A stretch of 64,000 nt of DNA from Rariglobus sp041662485 (GTDB taxonomy: Bacteria > Verrucomicrobiota > Verrucomicrobiia > Opitutales > Opitutaceae), in assembly GCA_041662485.1 (NCBI GenBank), contig JBAZSJ010000007.1, positions 1-64,000 of the forward strand, read 5' to 3'. Of this stretch, positions 24,204 to 31,726 are shown one piece after another. The first letter of the stretch is position 1; each line of letters begins with the position of its first letter. The notes beneath the pieces are model-generated. The model was not told where the DNA came from, ran no database searches, and worked only from the letters and a program-made list of their open reading frames with translations. Both the position numbers and the translations under genes were made by a program.

Positions 24204-25676
24204 TCAGCAGATGCGGAGGTTTTCCACCATCGCGCAGCGGCGCACGCGGGTGAAGGTGCGCGGCGTGGCGATGCCCTCGCCGGTGGTGGTGGCGATGGAG
24301 TAGTTGAGGTAGCCCTCGCCGCCGAGGCCAAGGCCGGCGGTGCTGGGGCCGTTCTTGACGAAGAGCGTGGTGTCGAGGGCGCGGGCCATCTGCGTCATGT
24401 GCTCGACGTTGAGCGAATGGAGGATGGCGGAGTGCTTGTAGCCGTGCTCGCTCTTGAGCGCGGCGGCGACGGCGTCGTCAAAGTTTTTCACGCGCACGAC
24501 CGGGATCATGGGCATCATCTGCTCCTCCATGACGAACGGGTGCTCGAGGTCGGTCTCGGCGAAGAGCAGCGGGACGTCGGCGGCGACGCTGGCGCCGGCC
24601 TCGCGACCGAGCACGGAGGCGTCGACGCCGACGAGCTTGCGGTTGAGCACGGGATGCGAGCAGCCGCCGGCGTCCTTGCCCGTGGTGAACGCGGCGGAGG
24701 TGAGGCGGGCGAGCTGCGGCGCGGTGAGCTTGGCGGCTCCGGCGACGGCGAGCTCGTTCATGAAACGCTCGGCGACGTGTTCGAGCACGAAGACCTGTTT
24801 TTCACCGACGCAGAGAAGATTGTTGTCGTAGGCGGCACCCTTGATGACGTCGGCGGCGGCCTTGGAGAGATTGCCGGTGCCGTCGACGACGACGGGCGGG
24901 TTGCCGGGACCGGCGCAGATGGCGCGCTTGCCGGACTTCATCGCGGCGGCGACGACGGCGGGGCCGCCGGTGACGCAGAGCAGGCGGATGTTTTCATTCT
25001 GGCAGAGCGCGTTGAACGTCTCGATGGACGGGTCGGCGATCACGCAGATGAGATGCTCGATGCCGAGGGCGGCGTGGATGGCCTCGTTGAAGGCGCGCAC
25101 GGCGACGGCCGCGCAACGGGCGCCGCCCGGGTGCGGGTTGAAGACGATGGCGTTGCCGGCGGCGACCATGCTCACGATGTTGCCAGAGATGGTGGGCACG
25201 GAGTGCGTGACCGGCGTGATCGCGCCGATGACACCGAACGGCGCGCATTCCTCGAGGGTGATGCCGAAGTCGCCTGAGAGCGCGTAGGGCCGCAGCCACT
25301 CGATGCCGGGCACGAGTTTCACGATCTGGAGTTTTTCGATCTTGTGCGCGAGGCGGCCGATCTTGGTCTCCTCAAACTCGAGCTTGCCCCACTCCTCGGC
25401 GCGGGCTTCGCACATGCCCTTGACGATCTCGATGACTTTGACGCGACCGGCGAGGCCTTTTTCCTGGAGCTGGCGGAAGGCGCCTTGCGCGGCGGAGCAG
25501 GCGGCGCCGACGTCGGTGAAGATGCCGTAGCGCGACACGCGGGCGGCAGGCGCGCGAACGGGCGCGGGTGCGGAGGTCGCTGCGGAAGACGATGAGCCGC
25601 CGCGGATGCCGCGAAGGACTTCGTCCACGATGGCGCGGAGGGCGTTTTCGTCCAGGGGAAGGGTGGCGGTGCTCAT
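24204..25676 (-). CDS. CoA-acylating aldehyde dehydrogenase of the BMC
   Basis: A 490-aa aldehyde dehydrogenase of the PduP/EutE type. The N-terminus DENALRAIVDEVLRGIR (9-25) is a predicted encapsulation helix followed by a Ser/Ala/Pro linker. The Rossmann part has APFGVIGAITPVTHSVPTI and GNAIVFNPHPGGA. The catalytic cysteine is Cys289 in NNLLCVGEKQ. It should convert L-lactaldehyde (or propionaldehyde) with CoA and NAD to the acyl-CoA inside the shell, supplying PduL. Known PV-type BMCs carry this enzyme as a core component. The gene sits between BMC-P genes, with gaps of 5 and 9 bp. Confidence 0.92.
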   Translation of the reverse strand: MSTATLPLDENALRAIVDEVLRGIRGGSSSSAATSAPAPVRAPAARVSRYGIFTDVGAACSAAQGAFRQLQEKGLAGRVKVIEIVKGMCEARAEEWGKLEFEETKIGRLAHKIEKLQIVKLVPGIEWLRPYALSGDFGITLEECAPFGVIGAITPVTHSVPTISGNIVSMVAAGNAIVFNPHPGGARCAAVAVRAFNEAIHAALGIEHLICVIADPSIETFNALCQNENIRLLCVTGGPAVVAAAMKSGKRAICAGPGNPPVVVDGTGNLSKAAADVIKGAAYDNNLLCVGEKQVFVLEHVAERFMNELAVAGAAKLTAPQLARLTSAAFTTGKDAGGCSHPVLNRKLVGVDASVLGREAGASVAADVPLLFAETDLEHPFVMEEQMMPMIPVVRVKNFDDAVAAALKSEHGYKHSAILHSLNVEHMTQMARALDTTLFVKNGPSTAGLGLGGEGYLNYSIATTTGEGIATPRTFTRVRRCAMVENLRIC

Positions 25677-25681
25677 GGTTT

Positions 25682-25996
25682 TCAGACGGAGGCGGACGGG
25701 TAGATTTTCTTGTTCAACACATCGACGGTATCGACGATGCCGATGACGGCGGCGTCCACCGGGAGCGTCTTCATGCCGGCGGCGGCGCGGGCGGAACTGC
25801 CCTGGCAGAAGAGCACGACCTCATCGAGACCGGCGCCGAGCGCGTCGACCGCGACGACCGTGTTGGCGCCGGGACGGAATTTCCCGGGGTTGGCCTCGTC
25901 GATCAGGAGAGGTCGCAGGAGGAGGAGTTTGCGACCGGTCATGGCCGCATCCTTTTTGGTGGCGACGATGGAACCGATGACTCGGGCGAGGAACAT
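25682..25996 (-). CDS. BMC-P pentameric shell vertex protein (EutN/CcmL family), third copy
   Basis: A 104-aa EutN/CcmL-family protein (MFLARVIGSIVATKKDAAMT..., LLLLRPLLIDEANPGKF, VAVDALGAGLDEVVLFCQGS, AAVIGIVDTVDVL). The start ATG at 25996 gives the standard family N-terminus; the longer open frame upstream (to 26191) is antisense-like sequence between genes. It precedes the aldehyde dehydrogenase by 5 bp. Confidence 0.92.
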   Translation of the reverse strand: MFLARVIGSIVATKKDAAMTGRKLLLLRPLLIDEANPGKFRPGANTVVAVDALGAGLDEVVLFCQGSSARAAAGMKTLPVDAAVIGIVDTVDVLNKKIYPSASV

Positions 25997-26054
25997 GGCG
26001 GTGGGTGCGCCGGCCGCCGCGAAGGCGGAGGCCGGCGTCGGGATGAGTTGCGAG

Positions 26055-26366
26055 TTACTTCTTGGCTGGGGCGGCGACCGGAGCGGCGGCGGCGAGTTTG
26101 GGCAGGATCGCGGCGACGTCGCCATGCGGACGGGCGATAACCTGGACGGAGACGACTTCGCCGACGGTGCGGGCGGCCTGCGCGCCGGCATCGACGGCGG
26201 CTTTGACGGCGGCGACGTCGCCGGTGACGATGGCGGTGACCAGGGCGTTGCCGACCTGCTTCATGGGGCCGACGAGGGTGACGTTGGCGGACTTGAGCAT
26301 GGCATCGGTGCCGGTGACAAGGGCGGTGAGACCGCGGGTTTCGAGAAGACCAAGTGCTTGGGACAT
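26055..26366 (-). CDS. BMC-H hexameric shell protein (PduA/EutM type)
   Basis: A 103-aa single-BMC-domain protein: ALGLLETRGLTALVTGTDAM, LVGPMKQVGNALVTAIVTGD, VAAVKAAVDAGAQAA and VQVIARPHGDVAAILP. Hexamers of such proteins tile the shell facets and carry metabolite pores. The C-terminus is an Ala/Pro/Lys-rich tail. It differs clearly from the other two BMC-H proteins, so the shell may use three facet paralogues. Located between ackA and a BMC-P gene. Confidence 0.94.
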   Translation of the reverse strand: MSQALGLLETRGLTALVTGTDAMLKSANVTLVGPMKQVGNALVTAIVTGDVAAVKAAVDAGAQAARTVGEVVSVQVIARPHGDVAAILPKLAAAAPVAAPAKK

Positions 26367-26411
26367 GGGATTGATGGAGGTTGAGTTGTGGTGGTTGAGA
26401 GAGGGGGAAAG

Positions 26412-27614
26412 TCAGACGCGCGCGGCGGCGGGATGCGGCAGGGCGGCGAGGTGGCGGAAAGTTTCGCGGGCAACGACGAGTTCCTCGTTGGCGGGAATCA
26501 CGAGGATGCGGGTGCGCGAGTCGGAGGACGCGAGGTCGCTCTCGGCGGGCGCGGAGGCGTTGCGTTCGCAGTCGAGGTCGAGGCCGAGATCGTGAAGACC
26601 GGCGCACACGGCCTCGCGAAGCCAGGGGTTGTTCTCACCGATGCCGGCGGTGAACACGAGGGCGTCGCAGCCGCCGAGCTCGATCCAGAAGGCGCCGATC
26701 CAGTGGCGGATCGAATGGACGAAAATCTCGATGGCGGTCTCGGCGCGGCGGTCGCCGGCGAGGGCGGCGGCGCGGATCTCGCGGAGGTCGTTGCCCACGC
26801 CGGAGAGTCCGAGGAGGCCGGATTCCTTGGTGAGCTGGCGCTCGATCTCGGCGATGGTGAGGTTGAGTTTTTTCTGAATGAAAGGGATGGCGGCGGAATC
26901 GAGGTCGCCGACGCGGTTGTTCTGCGGGAGTCCGCTTTGCGGGCTGAGTCCCATGCTGGTGCCGATGGCGACGCCGTCACGGATGCCGGTGACGGAGCTG
27001 GAGCCGCCGAGGTGGCAGGAGATGACGCGCAGGTCGGCGCCGGGCAAGGAACGCGGGCCGTCCTGATAGAGGCGGCGGGTCATGTCGGCGATGTCGGGGC
27101 GGCCGAGAAGTTGCGCGGAGCGTTCGGCGACGAACTTGTGGCTCGCGCCGTGGAAGCCGTAGCGGCGCACGCCGGCGGCGCGCCAGGAGGCGGGCACGGC
27201 GTAGCTGTTGGCGTAGGCGGGCACCCACTGGTAGAACGCGGTCTCGAAGAGCGCGACGAGCGGAACGCCGGGAAGCTTTTCACGGAAGCGGCGGATGCCG
27301 GCGGCGTAGGGCGGGTTGTGCGCGGGCGCGAGGTCGGCGGTGTCGATGAGGGCGCGCTCAACGTGTTCGTCGGCGGTGAGGCAACCGGTGACATCGCCGC
27401 CCTGGACGGTCTTGAAACCGACGCCGTGAAGATCACCCGCGTCGCGCACATGACCGCCGTCCCGCAGCGCGGCGAGGCAGTCGTCGATGGCGCGGCCATG
27501 ATCGGTGACGCGTTCATAGCCGCCCTTGGCGACGAGCAGCTCGGAGGAGCCGTCGAAGCGGAAGAGGCGGTATTTGAACGACGTCGAGCCGAGGTTGGCG
27601 ACGAGGATGTTCAT
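26412..27614 (-). CDS. Acetate kinase family protein of the BMC operon
   Basis: A 400-aa acetokinase-family enzyme: NILVANLGSTSFKYRLFRFD at the N-terminus, YGFHGASHKFVAE near 150, LRVISCHLGGSSSVTGIRDG and FTAGIGENNPWLRE near the C-terminus. It makes ATP from an acyl-phosphate, here probably lactyl- or propionyl-phosphate delivered by PduL. It is a standard component of PV-type loci. The gene lies between two BMC-H genes on the minus strand with gaps of about 35-45 bp. Whether it is inside the shell is not known; no encapsulation peptide is seen. Confidence 0.93.
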   Translation of the reverse strand: MNILVANLGSTSFKYRLFRFDGSSELLVAKGGYERVTDHGRAIDDCLAALRDGGHVRDAGDLHGVGFKTVQGGDVTGCLTADEHVERALIDTADLAPAHNPPYAAGIRRFREKLPGVPLVALFETAFYQWVPAYANSYAVPASWRAAGVRRYGFHGASHKFVAERSAQLLGRPDIADMTRRLYQDGPRSLPGADLRVISCHLGGSSSVTGIRDGVAIGTSMGLSPQSGLPQNNRVGDLDSAAIPFIQKKLNLTIAEIERQLTKESGLLGLSGVGNDLREIRAAALAGDRRAETAIEIFVHSIRHWIGAFWIELGGCDALVFTAGIGENNPWLREAVCAGLHDLGLDLDCERNASAPAESDLASSDSRTRILVIPANEELVVARETFRHLAALPHPAAARV

Positions 27615-27650
27615 GACGCGGGGGCGGTCGTCAGCGGCGGCGAGGCGCGC

Positions 27651-27941
27651 TCAGACGGCGGGCGGGTTGAGCCATTTGCCGAGGCCGACGAGTTCGTCGT
27701 GCGGACGCGGGATGACCTGGACGCTGATGATTTCGCCGATGCGTTTGCCGGCTTCGGCTCCGGCTTCGACGGCGGCCTTCACGGCGGCGACATCGCCGCG
27801 GAAGAAGGCGGCGACGTAGCCGCTGCCGACGGCTTCATAGCCGGTCATGGTGACGTTGGCGGCCTTGAGGGCGGCGTCGGCGGATTCGATCAGGGTGATG
27901 AAGCCTTTGGCTTCGATGATACCTAGGGCAAGTTGGGCCAT
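27651..27941 (-). CDS. BMC-H hexameric shell protein
   Basis: A 96-aa single-BMC-domain protein: LALGIIEAKGFITLIESADA, TGYEAVGSGYVAAFFRGDVA, VKAAVEAGAEAGKRIGEIIS and VQVIPRPHDELV. The central Gly/Ser-rich VGSGY segment should form the pore region. It is preceded by a 40-bp leader with repeated CTTAAACTT motifs on the minus strand, similar to the leader of the RhaEW-like gene. Confidence 0.94.
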   Translation of the reverse strand: MAQLALGIIEAKGFITLIESADAALKAANVTMTGYEAVGSGYVAAFFRGDVAAVKAAVEAGAEAGKRIGEIISVQVIPRPHDELVGLGKWLNPPAV

Positions 27942-27981
27942 GGGAGGAAAAGTTTAAGGGTGAAGTTTAAGTTTAAGACGC

Positions 27982-28254
27982 TCAGGCGAGGCCGACCTGT
28001 TTGAGGAGGTCGGGATGCGGACGGGGAATGACGTGCGAGGCGACGAGTTCGCCGACGCGTTTGGCGGCCTCGGCGCCGGCATCGACGGCGGCCTTGACGG
28101 AGCCGACGTCGCCCTTGACGGCGACGGTGATGAGTCCGCCGCCGATCTGGACGGTGCGGACGAGGGTGACGCTGGCGGCCTTGACCATGGCGTCGCTGGC
28201 TTCGACGGAGCCGATGTAGCCGCGGGTTTCGATTAATCCGATGGATTCATTCAT
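27982..28254 (-). CDS. BMC-H hexameric shell protein
   Basis: A 90-aa single-BMC-domain protein: SIGLIETRGYIGSVEASDAM, RTVQIGGGLITVAVKGDVGS, VKAAVDAGAEAAKRVGELVA and SHVIPRPHPDLLKQVG. The IGGG segment marks the predicted pore. Second gene of the BMC operon, 39 bp downstream of pduL. It is a compact PduA-like protein without a C-terminal extension. Confidence 0.94.
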   Translation of the reverse strand: MNESIGLIETRGYIGSVEASDAMVKAASVTLVRTVQIGGGLITVAVKGDVGSVKAAVDAGAEAAKRVGELVASHVIPRPHPDLLKQVGLA

Positions 28255-28293
28255 TTTCGTTGGGTGATGAGTGGTGACTGAGCGGGAGGTAAA

Positions 28294-28968
28294 TTACTTG
28301 AGCAGCTCGACCGGGGTGTCGGGGCGGAGGTCGCAGGCGTTGGCCTCGTCGGTGTCGATATGGACCTCGAGTTTGAAGTCGGGGCTTTCGCGGACGAGGA
28401 GACGCTCGAAGGTGACGGCGCAGGAGCCGCCGATGCGGAGCTTCATGAAGTCGCCGGCCTTCACGCCGTAGAAGGCGGTGTCGGACGGGTGCATGTGGAC
28501 ATGCGGGGCGGCGCGGATGACGCCCTCGGCAAGTTCAAGAAAACCGGCGGGGCCCATGAGCATGCAGCCGGTCGTGCCCTTGATGTTGCCCGACTGGCGG
28601 ACGGGGATCTCGAAGCCGAGCGCGATGGAATCGGTGAGCGCGAGCTCGACTTGGTTGAAATCACGGCAGGGGCCGAGGATGCGGAGATTGGAAATGACGC
28701 GGCTGCGCGGGCCGATGAGCGTGACGCTTTCCTCGGCGGCGAACTGGTCTTTTTGGTAGAGCCACTTCTTGGGCGTGAGCGTGCGGCCCTTACCGAAGAG
28801 CGTCTCGACGGCCTGTGGCGTGAGGTGGCAATGGCGCGCGCTGACGTTGACGAGAAGCGGATTCGGCGCGCGCACGCCCTTCGGCAGGGGACGGTCGAGG
28901 CGCTGGTAAATCGCGCGACGAACGAGATGTTCGATTTCGGCGCGGTGGGGTTGAGGGGGGGGCAACAT
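28294..28968 (-). CDS. pduL: PduL-type phosphate acyltransferase (phosphotransacylase) of the BMC
   Basis: A 224-aa PduL-family enzyme converting acyl-CoA plus phosphate to acyl-phosphate and CoA. The metal-binding clusters are SARHCHLT with His46 and His48 and the HVHMHP triplet with His156, His158 and His160, which fit the two-zinc PduL site. The N-terminus AEIEHLVRRAIYQRLDR is an amphipathic helix that may direct encapsulation. It is the first gene of the BMC operon and follows the operator region at 29053-29109. With the aldehyde dehydrogenase and AckA it completes aldehyde-to-acid conversion with ATP gain and CoA recycling. Confidence 0.93.
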   Translation of the reverse strand: MLPPPQPHRAEIEHLVRRAIYQRLDRPLPKGVRAPNPLLVNVSARHCHLTPQAVETLFGKGRTLTPKKWLYQKDQFAAEESVTLIGPRSRVISNLRILGPCRDFNQVELALTDSIALGFEIPVRQSGNIKGTTGCMLMGPAGFLELAEGVIRAAPHVHMHPSDTAFYGVKAGDFMKLRIGGSCAVTFERLLVRESPDFKLEVHIDTDEANACDLRPDTPVELLK

Positions 28969-29052
28969 GGCGGACGTCCACTCGCGGTCGGAAGGGCCCG
29001 GCGAGGGATTTGACGCCGCCCACCTTACTCCGGTCGCCGGACGACCACTTGC

Positions 29053-29109
29053 TAGATTTTGGTAGATTATGAGCGTTTTTTGTCAGAAACGTCCAATATC
29101 TACCAAAAT
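29053..29109 (-). promoter_or_regulatory. Promoter-operator region of the BMC operon
   Basis: Two perfect 12-base arms, ATTTTGGTAGAT (29056-29067) and ATCTACCAAAAT (29098-29109), face each other with 30 bases between. On the minus strand a candidate promoter lies between them: TTGGAC (29096-29091) and CATAAT (29071-29066) with a long 19-base spacer, the -10 abutting the distal arm. TAGATTTTGGTAGATT (29053-29068) matches the FucA-like operator 15/16. A regulator bound to both arms would cover the promoter. The rest of 28969-29163 is plain leader. Confidence 0.7.
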
Positions 29110-29163
29110 ACGCCGCACGACTGTCCCCGCGCAGAGCGCAATGGGAAACCCCTGATCAGGCGT

Positions 29164-30762
29164 TCAGGCCTTGCGCACGCAGGTGTCGCGGGCGGCCTTG
29201 CGATGCTTCGGGTAGTCGGCGACGGCGTGGAGTCCGCGGCTCTCGTGACGCTTGAGGGCGCAGGCGACGATGAGCTCGGCGACCTGGATCAGGTTGCGCA
29301 GCTCCAGCAGGCGGGCGTCCACGGAAAAATTCCAGTAATACTCGCCGATCTCGCGGTCGAGGTTGGCGATGCGGGTGCGGGCGCGTTCGAGGCGCTTGGT
29401 CGTTCGCATGATGCTGACGTAATCCCACATCGTGCGGCGAAGCTCGTCCCAGTTGTGGGCGATGACGACGCGTTCATCAATGTCGCCGCCGCCGAGATCA
29501 ACCCAGTCGGGGATGACCGGCTTGGGGAGCTTGCGGGCAACCTTCAGATAGCGGTCCACCGACTCGGAGCCGCGGTTGGCCATGACGACGGCCTCGAGCA
29601 GGGAGTTGCTCGCGAGGCGGTTGGCCCCGTGGAGGCCGGTGCAGGCGACCTCGCCGCAGGCGTAGAGGCCGTCGAGCGAGGTTTCGGCGGAGAGATTGGT
29701 GGCGACGCCTCCGCAGGTGTAGTGGGCGGCGGGCACGACAGGGATCATGTCCTTGGCGATGTTGATCCCGATAGTTTTGCACGTCCGGTAAATCTGCGGG
29801 AAGCGCGTGCGCAGGAAGGCCTCGTTGCGATGGGTGATGTCGAGCCACACGTGGGGCGCGCCCGTTTTTTTCATCTCGGTGTCGATGGCGCGGGCCACGA
29901 TGTCGCGCGGCGCGAGGTCGGCCATCTTGTGATGGCCCTTCATGAAGGCCTCGCCGGCAAGGTTGCGCAGCACGGCGCCCTCGCCGCGCACGGCCTCGCT
30001 GATCAGGAAACGCGCGGCGGTCGTCGAATAGAGCGCGGTCGGGTGGAACTGGATGAACTCCATGTTCCTCACCTCAACGCCCGCGCGATAGGCCATGGCG
30101 ATGCCGTCGCCGGTGGCGATGTCAGGATTTGTCGTGTAAAGATACGCCTGCCCCGCCCCGCCGGTGGACAGCATCACGACCGGCGCGCGAAACGTCACCA
30201 CGCGGCCGTCGCGCACGTCGAGCGCGTGAACGCCGAGCACGCGGTCGGGCCCGCGTGAACGGGAGCCGGCAAGCTTGCGGCGCGTGATCACGTCGATGGC
30301 GAACATGTGCTCGAACATCGCGATGCGCGGCTCGCGCGAGAGGGCCTTGATGAGCGCGGACTCGATGGCCTTGCCCGTCATGTCCTTCACGTGAAGCACG
30401 CGGCGCTCGCTGTGGCCGCCCTCGCGGCCGAGGTCGAAACCGCCGGCCTCGTCGCGGGAAAATTTCAATCCGAACTCGATGAGCTCCTTCACGCGCGCAG
30501 GGCCGTCGCGCACGATCTCCCGCACGACCTTCTCGTCGCACAGGCCGTCGCCGGCCACGAGCGTGTCCTTGACGTGCTTGTCGAAGTCGTCGGTCTGGCC
30601 GGTGACGACCGCGATGCCGCCCTGCGCCCAGTTGGTGCTGGAGTCGGCCTTGTCCTTCTTGGTGAGGATGGCGACCGAGTGTCCTTTTTGCGCGACCTTG
30701 AGCGCGAAGCTCAGGCCGGCGATGCCGCTGCCGATGACGAGAACGTCGAAGGAATTGCTCAC
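29164..30762 (-). CDS. nadB: L-aspartate oxidase
   Basis: A 532-aa flavoprotein for the first step of NAD synthesis (L-aspartate to iminoaspartate). FAD-binding DVLVIGSGIAGLSFALKVA is at the N-terminus, NWAQGGIAVV near 45, the active-site HTALYSTTAARFLISEAVRG-like block (FHPTALYSTT, SEAVRGEGA) near 245-270, and GLYACGEVACTGLHGANRLA near 370. A C-terminal helical domain follows. It lies 5 bp after panC on the same strand, so both cofactor genes form an operon. It ends just before the BMC promoter region and is not functionally part of that locus. Confidence 0.93.
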   Translation of the reverse strand: MSNSFDVLVIGSGIAGLSFALKVAQKGHSVAILTKKDKADSSTNWAQGGIAVVTGQTDDFDKHVKDTLVAGDGLCDEKVVREIVRDGPARVKELIEFGLKFSRDEAGGFDLGREGGHSERRVLHVKDMTGKAIESALIKALSREPRIAMFEHMFAIDVITRRKLAGSRSRGPDRVLGVHALDVRDGRVVTFRAPVVMLSTGGAGQAYLYTTNPDIATGDGIAMAYRAGVEVRNMEFIQFHPTALYSTTAARFLISEAVRGEGAVLRNLAGEAFMKGHHKMADLAPRDIVARAIDTEMKKTGAPHVWLDITHRNEAFLRTRFPQIYRTCKTIGINIAKDMIPVVPAAHYTCGGVATNLSAETSLDGLYACGEVACTGLHGANRLASNSLLEAVVMANRGSESVDRYLKVARKLPKPVIPDWVDLGGGDIDERVVIAHNWDELRRTMWDYVSIMRTTKRLERARTRIANLDREIGEYYWNFSVDARLLELRNLIQVAELIVACALKRHESRGLHAVADYPKHRKAARDTCVRKA

Positions 30763-30767
30763 GGGGA

Positions 30768-31613
30768 TCAGAGCAGCTCGTTGTCGATCAGGCGCACTTC
30801 ATCGACCCAGGCGGCGATGGCCATGACGACTTTGCCGGGGACGATCTCGCCCTTTACGGCCTCCATCGTTGTGCGGTCCACGACCGACACGTAAATCATC
30901 CGCACGCGGCGGTGCTGGGCGATCAGATGGGTGGCCTCGGCGATGAGCCGGTCCACGCGACACTCGCCGGCGGCGACCATGTCGTGCGCCTTGCGCAGCG
31001 CCCGGTGGATCACCAGCGCCTCGACCCGCTGCGTCGCGCTCAGGTAGCGGTTGCGCGAACTCATCGCGAGGCCGTCCGGCTCGCGGAGCGTCGGCGCGAC
31101 GACGACGTCCACCGTGAAGTGCAGGTCGGCGACCATCTTCTTGATCACCGCGACCTGCTGCGCGTCCTTCTGGCCGAAGACGGCGAGGTCGGGACGCACG
31201 ATGTTGAACAGCTTGGCGACCACCGTGGTGACACCGCGAAAATGCGCCGGGCGCGAGACGCCTTCGAGCGGCTTGGCGATGTGCTCCTCGACGACGTAGG
31301 TGGAGTAGCCCTTCGGATAAATCTCCTCCGCGGTCGGCGCGAAAACGATGTCCGCCCCGGCCGCCTCGCACGCGGCGACGTCGGCCTCCAGGTTGCGCGG
31401 GTATTTTGTGTAATCCTCGCTCGGCCCGAACTGCGTCGGGTTCACGAAAATGGACACCACCACGGTGTCGGCCTGTTCGGCGGCGATCTTGATGAGGCTC
31501 ACATGCCCCTCGTGAAGCGCGCCCATGGTGGGCACGAGGCCGATGATCTGGCCCTTGGACCGGAGGTCCTCGGCCAGCGTCTGCATCTCAAAAACCGACG
31601 TGATGGTTTGCAT
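30768..31613 (-). CDS. panC: Pantothenate synthetase (pantoate-beta-alanine ligase)
   Basis: A 281-aa ATP-dependent ligase joining pantoate and beta-alanine for coenzyme A synthesis. The nucleotide-binding HIGH-like motif is LVPTMGALHEGHVSLI (26-41), followed by VSIFVNPTQFGPSEDYTKYP, FGQKDAQQ and the KMSKS-equivalent LAMSSRNRYLS. Length is usual for the family. It is first in the panC-nadB operon and divergent from dapL across 113 bp. Confidence 0.95.
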   Translation of the reverse strand: MQTITSVFEMQTLAEDLRSKGQIIGLVPTMGALHEGHVSLIKIAAEQADTVVVSIFVNPTQFGPSEDYTKYPRNLEADVAACEAAGADIVFAPTAEEIYPKGYSTYVVEEHIAKPLEGVSRPAHFRGVTTVVAKLFNIVRPDLAVFGQKDAQQVAVIKKMVADLHFTVDVVVAPTLREPDGLAMSSRNRYLSATQRVEALVIHRALRKAHDMVAAGECRVDRLIAEATHLIAQHRRVRMIYVSVVDRTTMEAVKGEIVPGKVVMAIAAWVDEVRLIDNELL

Positions 31614-31726
31614 GAAGCGTGGGGGTCGCGGGGAAACGCGAGGCTTGAACTAAGCCCCGCCGAGCCGCTTATTCAAGTTTTTCGCCCGTCAAAGCCCACT
31701 CTTACGCTTCTTTCATTCGTCCACCC

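Noticed and set aside
23994..25277. A 427-codon open frame on the plus strand
   Set aside because: Antisense to the aldehyde dehydrogenase, whose catalytic motifs are unmistakable.
26388..27926. A 512-codon open frame on the plus strand
   Set aside because: Antisense to ackA and BMC genes, low-complexity product without motifs.
31614..31726. tRNA or riboswitch in the panC-dapL gap
   Set aside because: No cloverleaf or known aptamer pattern is visible; no tRNA or rRNA gene was recognised anywhere in the window.
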